DNA from: CAVUAF01 sp963739375 | GTDB taxonomy: Bacteria > Acidobacteriota > Terriglobia > Terriglobales > Acidobacteriaceae | DNA: 64,000 nt | NCBI GenBank assembly: GCA_963739375.1 | Contig: CAVUAF010000018.1 | Coordinates: forward strand, 310,001-374,000 | Direction of reading: 5' to 3' | In this document: piece after piece, positions 28,176 to 34,798 of the stretch | Layout of the letters: each line of letters begins with the position of its first letter | Position numbering within the stretch: the stretch's first letter is position 1 | The notes under the pieces: model-generated | Databases searched by the model: none | Told to the model about the DNA's origin: nothing | What the model saw: only the letters and a program-made list of their open reading frames with translations | Position numbers and translations under genes: made by a program

Positions 28176-28694
28176 TCACCGGCCCAGCTCCCGCTGATAC
28201 TGTTCCTTGTACCCTAGGTAGTTGCGCGCGTAGCGCAGGATGGTTTCCTGCTCCGCGTCGCCAAGTTCTTTGCGCTGCTGACCCGGTACCCCCATCCACA
28301 GCGTCCGCGCCGGCACCACCGTGTTCTCCGGGATCACCGTCCCGGCGGCGATGATCGAGCCTTCCCCGATGCGCGCGTTGTTCAGGACGACGCTGCCCAT
28401 CCCGATCAGGCACCGGTCCTCGACCACGCACCCGTGCAGCGTCACCCCGTGCCCGATCGTCACCCACTCCCCCACGATCACCGGGTACCGCCCCAGCATG
28501 CCGTGCAGCACCGAGCAGTCCTGGACGTTGGAGTTGGCGCCCACCCGGATGAGGTGCACGTCGCCGCGCAGCACGGCATTCATCCACACGCTGGCGTTCT
28601 CCCCCAGCGTGACCTCCCCGATCACCTGCGCCGACTCGTCCACGTACGCCGACGCCGGCACTTGCGGCCGCTTTCCCTGGTAGCTGCGCAGCAT
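28176..28694 (-). CDS. Gamma-class carbonic anhydrase family protein
   Basis: A 172-residue left-handed beta-helix protein of hexapeptide repeats (residues about 15-140). The metal-histidine positions of the gamma class are present in NVQDCSVLHG and TIGHGVTLHG. The family also includes proteins with no measured carbonic anhydrase activity. ATG 28694 (MLRSYQGKRP) is chosen because homologues start there; an upstream in-frame ATG at 28718 would translate the parS palindrome. It sits directly upstream of hisS. Confidence 0.9.
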   Translation of the reverse strand: MLRSYQGKRPQVPASAYVDESAQVIGEVTLGENASVWMNAVLRGDVHLIRVGANSNVQDCSVLHGMLGRYPVIVGEWVTIGHGVTLHGCVVEDRCLIGMGSVVLNNARIGEGSIIAAGTVIPENTVVPARTLWMGVPGQQRKELGDAEQETILRYARNYLGYKEQYQRELGR

Positions 28695-28697
28695 GGG

Positions 28698-28721
28698 CAA
28701 TTGTTCCACGTGGAACAATTG
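28698..28721. promoter_or_regulatory. parS: parS-like centromere site (ParB binding)
   Basis: A perfect 24-bp palindrome whose 16-bp core, TGTTCCACGTGGAACA (28702-28717), is a known chromosomal parS form. It lies in the divergent gap between the carbonic anhydrase and rpsU. ParB loads at such sites to segregate origin regions, so the window may be near oriC. I see only this one copy. Confidence 0.85.
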
Positions 28722-28836
28722 TCGAAGATATCACGCCCCCCGGCGGCACCGTAAATTGCCTAATCTGCTTGACTTGCCCGCAAAACGCTGCAATAAGTAT
28801 CAAGTCCAACCGGACCGGTTTGGGGGTGTTTTTAGT

Positions 28837-29034
28837 TTGGCGGAAGTTCGCGTACAAGAGGGCGAGCCCCTGGAGAACGCGCTACGTCGCTTCAAGCGCA
28901 AGGTGCAGACGGAAGACATCATCAAGGAAGTCAAGCGTCATTCCTTTTACCTGAAGCCGGGCGAAAGGAAACGCGTGAAGCAGGCTCTGGCGCGCAAGCG
29001 CAGCCGCAAGAAGATGCGCAAGGAGCAGGACTAG
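28837..29034 (+). CDS. rpsU: 30S ribosomal protein S21
   Basis: A 65-residue basic protein of the small subunit with the S21 signature AEVRVQEGEPLENALRRFKR and a Lys/Arg-rich tail (KKMRKEQD). No ATG or GTG fits; the start is TTG 28837, with GGGGGT 9 nt upstream. It stands alone, divergent from the carbonic anhydrase-hisS pair with parS between them. Confidence 0.94.
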   Translation: MAEVRVQEGEPLENALRRFKRKVQTEDIIKEVKRHSFYLKPGERKRVKQALARKRSRKKMRKEQD

Positions 29035-29345
29035 TTTCGACATCCCGTGGCCGCCGCTGAGCTTCCTTGCCGGCGGCGGTCACGGCTTTCATCGCCGTCG
29101 GGGCCGAGGCACAGGGCCGGGAGTTTCATTCGTGCGACGCAGTCGTAGGGTCTGATGAGGGCAGTGGCCGCTCCTGCCGGGACGGGGGCGGTGGGCCGAA
29201 CCCAGGGTTGCCGTACACATCCTGCGCGTCTGCAGTGGCTGGCGGAGTCCTTTCGGGTTAGGGTGCCGGGCGGCGCAACGCGCCGCGCGGTCGAGCCAAG
29301 GGGAATTCCAGGGACGTGGCGGGAATCGGGGAGGAACGTCTCGCG
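29035..29345. other. Intergenic region rpsU / zinc-ribbon gene
   Basis: About 310 nt with no supported gene. A stem of CCGCCG/CGGCGG arms lies at 29047-29082 shortly after rpsU. I see no tRNA or known riboswitch. Confidence 0.4.
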
Positions 29346-29666
29346 ATGGAATTCCAGGATAAGGTTCTCAAGTGCATCGACTGCGGGGCCGAGTTCGTCT
29401 TTACCGCCGGGGAACAGCTTTTCTTCCACGACAAACAGTTCAAGAACGAGCCCAAGCGCTGCAAAGCCTGCAAACAGAAGCGTCAGTCCACGCTGGGCAG
29501 CAATGCCGACGGCGGGCCGGCCACGAATTACAACAAGGTCGAGACCCGCACCGTCTGCTCCAACTGCGGCAAGGAAACCACCGTTCCCTTCAAGCCCACG
29601 CAGGGCCGGCCGGTCTTCTGCCGCGAGTGCTTCCAGCAGCGCAAGACCTCCGCCACACCCGCCTGA
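29346..29666 (+). CDS. Double zinc-ribbon protein
   Basis: A 106-residue soluble protein with four CxxC knuckles: CIDC and CKAC in the first half (a zf-trcl-like ribbon containing GAEFVFTAGEQLFFHDK) and CSNC and CREC in the second (a CxxC-x17-CxxC ribbon). Each pair should bind one zinc. The molecular role is unknown; DNA/RNA binding or a redox or chaperone role are guesses. Start ATG 29346 gives the family N-terminus (MEFQDKVLKC) and has GGAGGAA about 10 nt before it. Confidence 0.88.
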   Translation: MEFQDKVLKCIDCGAEFVFTAGEQLFFHDKQFKNEPKRCKACKQKRQSTLGSNADGGPATNYNKVETRTVCSNCGKETTVPFKPTQGRPVFCRECFQQRKTSATPA

Positions 29667-29804
29667 CGGCGCCGTCGATGAGCAGGATGCGCCGCATGGT
29701 CGGCTCCAGGAGGAGCTCAAGAGCGGTGCCAGGCACCGGGCGGGGCAGCTGGTTGCGGGCGCGGTGCCGCTACCCCGGGCGACAACCCGCGCCAACGCCG
29801 CCGC

Positions 29805-29810
29805 TATAAT
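29805..29810 (+). promoter_or_regulatory. -10 box (TATAAT) of leaderless mtaB
   Basis: A perfect TATAAT ends 6 nt before the GTG start of mtaB, so the mRNA should begin at or next to the start codon. Confidence 0.6.
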
Positions 29811-29816
29811 ACCCGG

Positions 29817-31178
29817 GTGTCCCGCTTCTACCTCGAGAACTTCGGCTGCCGCGCCACCCAGGCCGACGGCGCCGCCATCGAGCGCGAGCTGCTGCAAACC
29901 GGCTGGCAGCGCGCCGTTCACGCCGCCGAGGCCGAGGTGGTGGTGCTCAACACCTGCACCGTCACCGCCGCCGCCGACCAGGACGCGCGCGCGGCCGTCC
30001 GCCGCATCCATCGCACGAACCCGGCAGCGCGCATCATCGTGACCGGCTGCTACGCGCAGCGCGCCCCGCAAGAAATCGCGGCGCTCGCCGGCGTCAGCGC
30101 CGTGGTGGGGAACTCGCACAAGCACCTGGTGGCGGAGGTGGCGGCAGCGGGTGCGGTGAGCCACGGATTCGTCCCCTTGGCGGCATTGGCCGACGACCGA
30201 CGGCCGACGACCGACGACCGCATTCTGGTGGGCGACATCTTCGCGCACACCGAGTTGCTGGCCGCGCCCGTCTTCGACGCCGACCTCGCCTCGGAAAAGA
30301 CGCGACCCAACCTGAAAGTGCAGGACGGCTGCGACAACCGGTGCTCGTTCTGCGTGATCCCCTACGTGCGCGGGCAGAGCCGCTCACTGCCGCTGGGAGA
30401 AGTGCTGCGCGAGGCCGCGGCGCTGGTGGCGCAGGGATATCGCGAACTCGTGCTCTCCGGCATCAATCTCGGGCGCTGGGGGCGCGACCTCGACGGCCAG
30501 CTGCGCTTCGAGCACTTGGTGCGCGCCATCCTGGAGCGCACGGCGCTGGAGAAGCTGCGCCTCAGCTCGGTGGAGCCGATGGACTGGAGCGACGAACTCA
30601 TCCGCCTGGTGGCCGCCTCGCCACGCCTCGCAAAGCACGCGCACGTGCCGCTGCAATCGGGCAGCGACCGCGTGCTGCGCCGCATGCACCGCAAGTACCG
30701 GCCCTGGCATTACGCCGACCGCATTCACCGCATCCGCGCTGCCATGCCCGATGCCGCCATCGGGGCCGACGTGATGGTCGGGTTCCCGGGGGAGGGCGAG
30801 CGCGAGTTCGACGAGTCGCTGCGCTTCATCGCCGGGCTGCCATTCACCTACCTGCACGTCTTCACCTACTCGGCGCGCCCAGGAACGCCCGCCGCGGCGC
30901 TGCCCGGGCCGGTGCCGCCGCCGGTGGCGCGCGAGCGCAACCGCATCCTGCGCGAGCTGGCGGCGGAGAAGAACCGGAAGTTCCGCGCGTCGTTCGTCGG
31001 GCGCGAAGTGCAGGCGATCACGCTGCAGCGCAGTGACGGCGAGTTCACCGCGGCCCTGACCGACAACTACCTGAAGCTGCGCCTGGCCGGACGGCAGGCG
31101 CCGAACCAGTGGCTGCGGGTGCAGGTCACAGGGATGACACGCGAGGGCCTGGCCGGGCGGACAGCCCCAGCCACCTAA
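29817..31178 (+). CDS. mtaB: tRNA t6A37 methylthiotransferase
   Basis: A 453-residue radical-SAM enzyme that adds a methylthio group to t6A at position 37 of ANN-decoding tRNAs. The MTTase domain comes first (ENFGCRATQADG, NTCTVTAAADQDA, TGCYAQRAP with three cluster cysteines), then the radical SAM motif CDNRCSFC and a C-terminal TRAM-like domain (about 385-450). Between the first two domains LADDRRPTTDDRILVGD contains a repeat-encoded insert (30190-30221) shared with mutS2. The start is GTG 29817, immediately after a TATAAT box. Confidence 0.94.
   Translation: MSRFYLENFGCRATQADGAAIERELLQTGWQRAVHAAEAEVVVLNTCTVTAAADQDARAAVRRIHRTNPAARIIVTGCYAQRAPQEIAALAGVSAVVGNSHKHLVAEVAAAGAVSHGFVPLAALADDRRPTTDDRILVGDIFAHTELLAAPVFDADLASEKTRPNLKVQDGCDNRCSFCVIPYVRGQSRSLPLGEVLREAAALVAQGYRELVLSGINLGRWGRDLDGQLRFEHLVRAILERTALEKLRLSSVEPMDWSDELIRLVAASPRLAKHAHVPLQSGSDRVLRRMHRKYRPWHYADRIHRIRAAMPDAAIGADVMVGFPGEGEREFDESLRFIAGLPFTYLHVFTYSARPGTPAAALPGPVPPPVARERNRILRELAAEKNRKFRASFVGREVQAITLQRSDGEFTAALTDNYLKLRLAGRQAPNQWLRVQVTGMTREGLAGRTAPAT
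30190..30221 (+). repeat. In-frame GACGACC-iterate inside mtaB
   Basis: Near-identical to the mutS2 copy at 2805-2836 and also encoding DDRRPTTDD. It sits in the linker between MTTase and radical-SAM domains. Confidence 0.8.
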
Positions 31179-31241
31179 GTTGCGCCGTCAGGCGCGCCCG
31201 ACAATAGCCCGGCGTTGCGCCGGAGGCGCGTTCGAAAATAG

Positions 31242-31261
31242 CCCGGCGTTTCAACGCCGGG
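31242..31261. repeat. RAYT-type palindrome, left copy
   Basis: CCCGGCGTTTCAACGCCGGG; a shorter relative (CCCGGCGTTGCGCCGG) lies 34 nt to its left at 31208-31223. Confidence 0.85.
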
Positions 31262-31303
31262 TAACCGGAGGCAACATCACCGAAGTGCCGTAGGCACGCC
31301 CGG

Positions 31304-31309
31304 TACAAT
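31304..31309 (+). promoter_or_regulatory. Putative -10 box (TACAAT) of the transposase
   Basis: Ends 8 nt before the transposase ATG; no Shine-Dalgarno sequence is present. Confidence 0.45.
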
Positions 31310-31317
31310 GCCGCGCC

Positions 31318-31770
31318 ATGGCGCATACCTATGTCGCGATGTACGTCCATGTCGTGTTCTCAACGAAAAACCGAGAACGCCTGATCAGCTCCGAGATGGA
31401 GCCTCGCTTGCACTCGTATATTGGCGGCATCGCCCGCAAGCACGGCATGAAAGTGCTTGCGATCGGCGGAATGCTAGATCACGTCCACGTTCTATTGTCA
31501 CTACCCTCCACGCTGACGCTGGCCGAAGCGGTCCAGGCGTTAAAGGGAACATCGTCGAAGTGGATCCACGATACGTTCGGCGAACAGCGCCGATTTGCAT
31601 GGCAGCAGGCATACGGTGCCTTTAGCATCGGCGTATCGCAGGTGCCGGCGACGGTGAAATACATCGAAGAGCAAAAGCAGCACCATCAGCGCGCCGGTTT
31701 CGATGCGGAGTTCGTGGCGTTTTTGAAGAAACATGGCATTGCCTACGACCCGCGCTACGTGTTCGGGTAG
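31318..31770 (+). CDS. IS200-like Y1 transposase (RAYT-type)
   Basis: A 150-residue Y1_Tnp HUH nuclease. It has HVVFSTKNRERLI at the N-terminus, the metal-binding HUH pair in MLDHVHVLLSLP (His55, His57) and the catalytic tyrosine helix with Tyr115 (VKYIEEQKQHHQ). Such enzymes cut single-stranded DNA at palindromes. Stand-alone REP-associated members (RAYTs) act on dispersed REP hairpins instead of a whole IS. It lacks a TnpB partner and its flanks are REP-like palindromes with solo copies elsewhere in the window, which favours the RAYT reading. It appears intact and sits between mtaB and infC. Confidence 0.92.
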   Translation: MAHTYVAMYVHVVFSTKNRERLISSEMEPRLHSYIGGIARKHGMKVLAIGGMLDHVHVLLSLPSTLTLAEAVQALKGTSSKWIHDTFGEQRRFAWQQAYGAFSIGVSQVPATVKYIEEQKQHHQRAGFDAEFVAFLKKHGIAYDPRYVFG

Positions 31771-31813
31771 ATCGGGCGTGCCTACGGCACGCGGCGTTCT
31801 CGTTTTGCCCGAC

Positions 31814-31833
31814 CCCGGCGTTGAAACGCCGGG
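31814..31833. repeat. RAYT-type palindrome, right copy (inverted)
   Basis: CCCGGCGTTGAAACGCCGGG, the reverse complement of the left copy. Confidence 0.85.
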
Positions 31834-31911
31834 CTATTGTCGGCCGCGCCTCCGGCGCAGCCCTGCCTCCCAACCGTAGCCCGTCGCGGCTTTCCGCCCC
31901 GCGGCGCATGC

Positions 31912-31917
31912 TATAAT
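31912..31917 (+). promoter_or_regulatory. Extended -10 promoter of the infC operon
   Basis: TGCTATAAT gives an extended -10 (TGnTATAAT) with a poor -35 region. It lies 33 nt before the proposed infC start. Confidence 0.7.
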
Positions 31918-31949
31918 CGCGGAGCTTTTTCGTCGCACCGGAGGACTGT

Positions 31950-32465
31950 ATCGACAAGCGTTTCATCCGCACCAACGAGCGTGTTCGCGCGCGCGAAATA
32001 CGCGTCATCGACGATGAGGGGAACCAGATCGGGATCCTGCCGCCGTTCGAAGCGCTGAAGATGGCCCGCGAAAAAAATCTGGACCTGGTAGAGATTTCGG
32101 CAACCGCCCAGCCGCCGGTTTGCCGCATCATGGACTTCGGCAAATACCTCTATCAGCAGGAAAAGCGGGAACGCGAGGCGAAAAAGCACCAGAAGCAGAT
32201 CACCGTCAAGGAAGTGAAGTTCCGCATCAACGTGGACGAGCACGATTACCAGACCAAGAAGAACCACGTGCTGCGCTTCCTGGACGAGGGCGACAAGGTG
32301 AAGGCGACCATCTTCTTCCGCGGACGCGAGATGACGCGGCAGAGCCTGGGGCGCGAGGTGCTGGAGCGGCTCATCAAGGACGTCACGGAAAAAGGCGTCG
32401 TTGAGTTCCGTCCCCGCCAGGAAGGCAATACCCTCCACGCCATCCTGGCGCCGAAAAAAGCGTAA
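31950..32465 (+). CDS. infC: Translation initiation factor IF-3 (AUC start)
   Basis: A 171-residue IF-3 that keeps 30S subunits free and proofreads the start codon. The N-terminal domain (RTNERVRAREIRVIDDEG, NLDLVEISATAQPPVCRIMDFGKYLY), the linker and the C-terminal domain (KEVKFRINVDEHDYQTK ... GNTLHAILAPKK) are complete. The first ATG in frame (32061) would delete the conserved N-terminal 37 residues, and no GTG or TTG exists. The start must therefore be a rare codon: ATC at 31950, 5 nt after GGAGG. Non-canonical infC starts (AUU in E. coli) underlie autoregulation. It heads the rpmI-rplT-pheS-pheT cluster. Confidence 0.93.
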   Translation: MDKRFIRTNERVRAREIRVIDDEGNQIGILPPFEALKMAREKNLDLVEISATAQPPVCRIMDFGKYLYQQEKREREAKKHQKQITVKEVKFRINVDEHDYQTKKNHVLRFLDEGDKVKATIFFRGREMTRQSLGREVLERLIKDVTEKGVVEFRPRQEGNTLHAILAPKKA

Positions 32466-32470
32466 AGGCA

Positions 32471-32558
32471 GTTTCGAGTTTCTGGTTTCAAGTTTCCAGC
32501 GTGCGGCGCTGGAGATTTGCTGGGGCTGGGAACTGGGAACTAGAAACTAGAAACTCGC
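32471..32558. repeat. GTTTC/GAAAC word-iterated inverted repeat between infC and rpmI
   Basis: The left arm (GAGTTTCTGGTTTCAAGTTT...) pairs over about 25 bp with the right arm (...GGGAACTAGAAACTAGAAAC). The loop holds AGCGTGCGGCGC (32498-32509), a 12-mer also found in the loop of the msrP-msrQ repeat. Confidence 0.85.
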
Positions 32559-32573
32559 AAGGATCACACACCA

Positions 32574-32768
32574 ATGCCCAAATTGAAGACCCACAAAGGC
32601 GCCGCCAAGCGCTTCAAGAAGACCGGGACCGGGAAGTTCAAGCGCGGGCACAGCTTCGCGCGTCACATCCTGACCTCGAAGCCGGCCAAGCGCAAACGGC
32701 ATCTCGACAAGGACGTCCTGGTCGACAAGGCCGACGTCAAGAAGCTGCGCAAGATGCTGCCCTACTAG
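32574..32768 (+). CDS. rpmI: 50S ribosomal protein L35
   Basis: A 64-residue, highly basic large-subunit protein with the L35 pattern PKLKTHKGAAKRFKKTGTGKFKRGHSF and the C-terminal DVKKLRKMLPY. It is the usual size and in the usual place between infC and rplT. AAGGAT lies about 10 nt before ATG 32574. A word-iterated inverted repeat separates it from infC, so the two may be differentially expressed. Confidence 0.97.
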   Translation: MPKLKTHKGAAKRFKKTGTGKFKRGHSFARHILTSKPAKRKRHLDKDVLVDKADVKKLRKMLPY

Positions 32769-32839
32769 CGGCGGCGCGCGTGCGAACAGGCACTCCCTGC
32801 CTGCAGCCGCGGATGCAGTAACCGAAAAGGAGAGCAGTC

Positions 32840-33208
32840 ATGCCTCGAGTCAAACGCGGCACCAAGCGCCGCGCCAAGCGCAAGAAGATCCTGGAGCGCG
32901 CCAGCGGCTATTTCCTGACCAAGTCGAAGCTCTACCGCTCGGCGAAAGAGTCGGTGGAGCGGGCGCTCAAGTTCGCCTACAGCGGCCGGCGGCAGAAGAA
33001 GCGCCAGTTCCGCAGCCTGTGGATCGTGCGCATCAGCGCCGCCGCCAAGCTGAGCGGCCTGAGCTACAGCCAGTTCATCCACGGGCTGAAGAAGTGCGAC
33101 ATCGAACTCGACCGCAAGATCCTGGCCGACCTGGCGGTGAACGATCCGCAGGGATTTGCAACGCTCGCCACCCAGGCCAAGGCAGTGCTGGGCAAGCCGG
33201 CCGCGTAA
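32840..33208 (+). CDS. rplT: 50S ribosomal protein L20
   Basis: A 122-residue rRNA-binding protein needed early in 50S assembly. It has the conserved MPRVKRGTKRRAKRKKILERASGY start, RSLWIVRISAAAKLSGLSYSQFI core and helical C-terminus. AAAAGGAG lies 6-7 nt before ATG 32840. In E. coli and Bacillus, L20 or L20-binding leaders regulate this operon; I cannot identify such a leader here. Confidence 0.97.
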   Translation: MPRVKRGTKRRAKRKKILERASGYFLTKSKLYRSAKESVERALKFAYSGRRQKKRQFRSLWIVRISAAAKLSGLSYSQFIHGLKKCDIELDRKILADLAVNDPQGFATLATQAKAVLGKPAA

Positions 33209-33437
33209 AACAGCTTTCAGCGACCAGCTCTAAGCTCTAAGCTTGTCATGCTGGGGGGCTTGCGGGCGGGGAATCTGTTGTTTGATCGCAAGAAGCAGAT
33301 TCCTCAATGCGCTCGGAATGACAATGCGTGGTGGCGGCCACTCTCCGTGCTGATCCGATGTCTCCGGGCGGCCCACGCGGCCTCGGGATAACATTTCCCT
33401 TAGGGTGCGCGAGCCCGTTGCGATCAGCGATACTGCA

Positions 33438-33484
33438 GCCCGCGCAGCGGGCGGCAGAGATTAGCCCAGGGCGTGAGCCCTGGG
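33438..33484. repeat. Two AGCCC-type palindromes
   Basis: GCCCGC/GCGGGC (33438-33452) and CCCAGGGC-GTGA-GCCCTGGG (33465-33484). Confidence 0.75.
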
Positions 33485-33507
33485 TGGGCGGCCCCTTGGA
33501 AGCGTGA

Positions 33508-33523
33508 GCCCGCTTAAGCGGGC
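33508..33523. repeat. Palindrome GCCCGCTTAAGCGGGC at the pheS ribosome-binding region
   Basis: A perfect 16-bp palindrome ending 5 nt before the pheS ATG. No Shine-Dalgarno sequence lies between, so the hairpin would occupy the initiation site. Confidence 0.8.
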
Positions 33524-33528
33524 GACAG

Positions 33529-34710
33529 ATGCCGTATACCGTCCCCAAACTCGACGATTACTCGCCAGAGGCGCTGGATCGCGCGGCGGCTGCGCTGGAA
33601 GCTGCGCTCGTGGAAGAGTTGAATGCAGTCGCCACGGAACAGCAGTGGAAAGCCTTGCGCGACCGCTGGCTGGCGCGCAAGAACGGCATCCTGACGCAAA
33701 TCAACGACCTTTGGTTGAAGGCGGCGCCGCCGTCGTCGAAAAAGACCGTTGGCCAGATCGTGAACCGGCTGAACGACTCCGTTTCCAACCATGTGGCTCT
33801 GGCAAATCCAGCTCCTGGTCTGCGGGATGTGCCCGAAATGTCGGAGTCTGCCCGCAAGGTATTTGGTTTTGAGCGTCAGATTGAAGAGCGGGCGCTAGAA
33901 CTTCGCCGCCAGCAGATCGAGCGCGGTCGCCTCGACGTCACCCTCCCTGGCATTCGCCGTCCGCTGGGCGCCGAGCACCCGGTCATCCGCACCATGAACG
34001 AGATCGTCGGCATCTTCCGCGCCATGGGGTACTCGGTGGCGGAGGGGCCGGAGGTCGAGAGCGACTACTTCAACTTCGAGGCGCTGAACTTCCCGCCGGA
34101 ACATCCGGCGCGCGACACCCAGGACACGCTGTTTGTCGCCGGGCAGGAGCACCGGCCGCAGCGCGACCGGCTGATGCTGCGCACCCACACCTCGCCGGTG
34201 CAGGTCCGCGCCATGATGCAGCAGCCGCCGCCGCTGCGCATCGTGTGTCCCGGCAAGGTGCATCGCCGCGATACGCCCGACGCCACCCACACTCCCGTGT
34301 TTCACCAGGTCGAGGGGCTGGCGGTGGACACCAACATCACTTTCCGCGACCTGAAGGGCACGCTCGACCACGCCATGAAGGCGCTGTTCGGCGCCAACGT
34401 GAAGACGCGCTTCCAGCCCTCGTTCTTCCCGTTCACCGAACCCAGCGCGGAGGTGGCCATCTCGTGCCCGTTCTGCGGCGGCCGCGGCTGCCGGGTGTGC
34501 AAGCAGAGCGGCTGGATCGAGCTGCTGGGCGCGGGCATGGTCGATCCCAACGTGTTCGCGGCGGTGCGCGAGTATGGCTACGACCCGGCGAAGATTACCG
34601 GCTTTGCCTTCGGCATGGGGGTGGACCGCGTGGCCGCCATGCGCTGGGACATCAACGACATCCAACTGTTCTTCCAGGGCGACGTGCGCTTCCTGGAACA
34701 ATTTGCTTGA
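33529..34710 (+). CDS. pheS: Phenylalanyl-tRNA synthetase alpha subunit
   Basis: A 393-residue catalytic subunit of the alpha2beta2 enzyme. An N-terminal coiled coil (about 10-110) precedes the class II core with GIRRPLGAEHPVIRTMNEI, motif 2 (GKVHRRDTPDATHTPVFHQVEGLAVD), FQPSFFPFTEPSAEV and motif 3 (GFAFGMGVDRVAAM). A CPFCGGRGCRVC knuckle (about 312-323) is a plausible extra zinc site. It is longer than the common 330-340 residues. The start ATG lies directly after a REP palindrome. pheT follows after 88 nt containing an inverted repeat. Confidence 0.96.
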   Translation: MPYTVPKLDDYSPEALDRAAAALEAALVEELNAVATEQQWKALRDRWLARKNGILTQINDLWLKAAPPSSKKTVGQIVNRLNDSVSNHVALANPAPGLRDVPEMSESARKVFGFERQIEERALELRRQQIERGRLDVTLPGIRRPLGAEHPVIRTMNEIVGIFRAMGYSVAEGPEVESDYFNFEALNFPPEHPARDTQDTLFVAGQEHRPQRDRLMLRTHTSPVQVRAMMQQPPPLRIVCPGKVHRRDTPDATHTPVFHQVEGLAVDTNITFRDLKGTLDHAMKALFGANVKTRFQPSFFPFTEPSAEVAISCPFCGGRGCRVCKQSGWIELLGAGMVDPNVFAAVREYGYDPAKITGFAFGMGVDRVAAMRWDINDIQLFFQGDVRFLEQFA

Positions 34711-34717
34711 GACTTGG

Positions 34718-34784
34718 ACCACGAAGCCACGAAGGCACGAAGAAATTGGTAACGCTTCACTTCGTGACTTCGTGCCTTCGTGGT
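34718..34784. repeat. CACGAAGG word-iterated inverted repeat between pheS and pheT
   Basis: ACCACGAAGCCACGAAGGC... on the left pairs with ...CTTCGTGCCTTCGTGGT on the right, 25-bp arms, inside what should be one operon. Confidence 0.9.
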
Positions 34785-34798
34785 GAATTGATAAGTCG

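Larger units (their letters stand above)
31195..31866 (+). mobile_element. RAYT/IS200-like element flanked by inverted palindromes
   Basis: The transposase gene (31318-31770) is bracketed by mirror-image DNA. The palindrome CCCGGCGTTTCAACGCCGGG (31242-31261) is on the left and its inverse (31814-31833) on the right. The 16-mer GCCGTAGGCACGCCCG is on the left (about 31289-31304) with its exact reverse complement on the right (about 31773-31788). Outer GACAATAGCCCGG / CCGGGCTATTGTC and GCGCCGGAGGCGCG / CGCGCCTCCGGCGC segments are also inverted. Outer limits are approximate. Confidence 0.75.
33209..33528. other. Repeat-filled gap between rplT and pheS
   Basis: 320 nt without a gene. It contains a diverged GTCAT...GGAATGAC element (33244-33322) and three AGCCC-type palindromes (33438-33523), the last ending 5 nt before pheS. 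Confidence 0.6.

Noticed and set aside
28695..28718. Upstream start of the carbonic anhydrase (adding MFHVEQLP)
   Set aside because: Those residues are the translation of the parS palindrome, and the family N-terminus begins at the ATG at 28694.
29035..29345. tRNA or riboswitch downstream of rpsU
   Set aside because: No T-loop GTTCRANYC with matching acceptor stem and no recognisable aptamer core; I found no tRNA anywhere in the window.
31318..31770. A complete IS605 element
   Set aside because: No TnpB gene, and the flanks are REP-like palindromes rather than typical IS200/IS605 ends.
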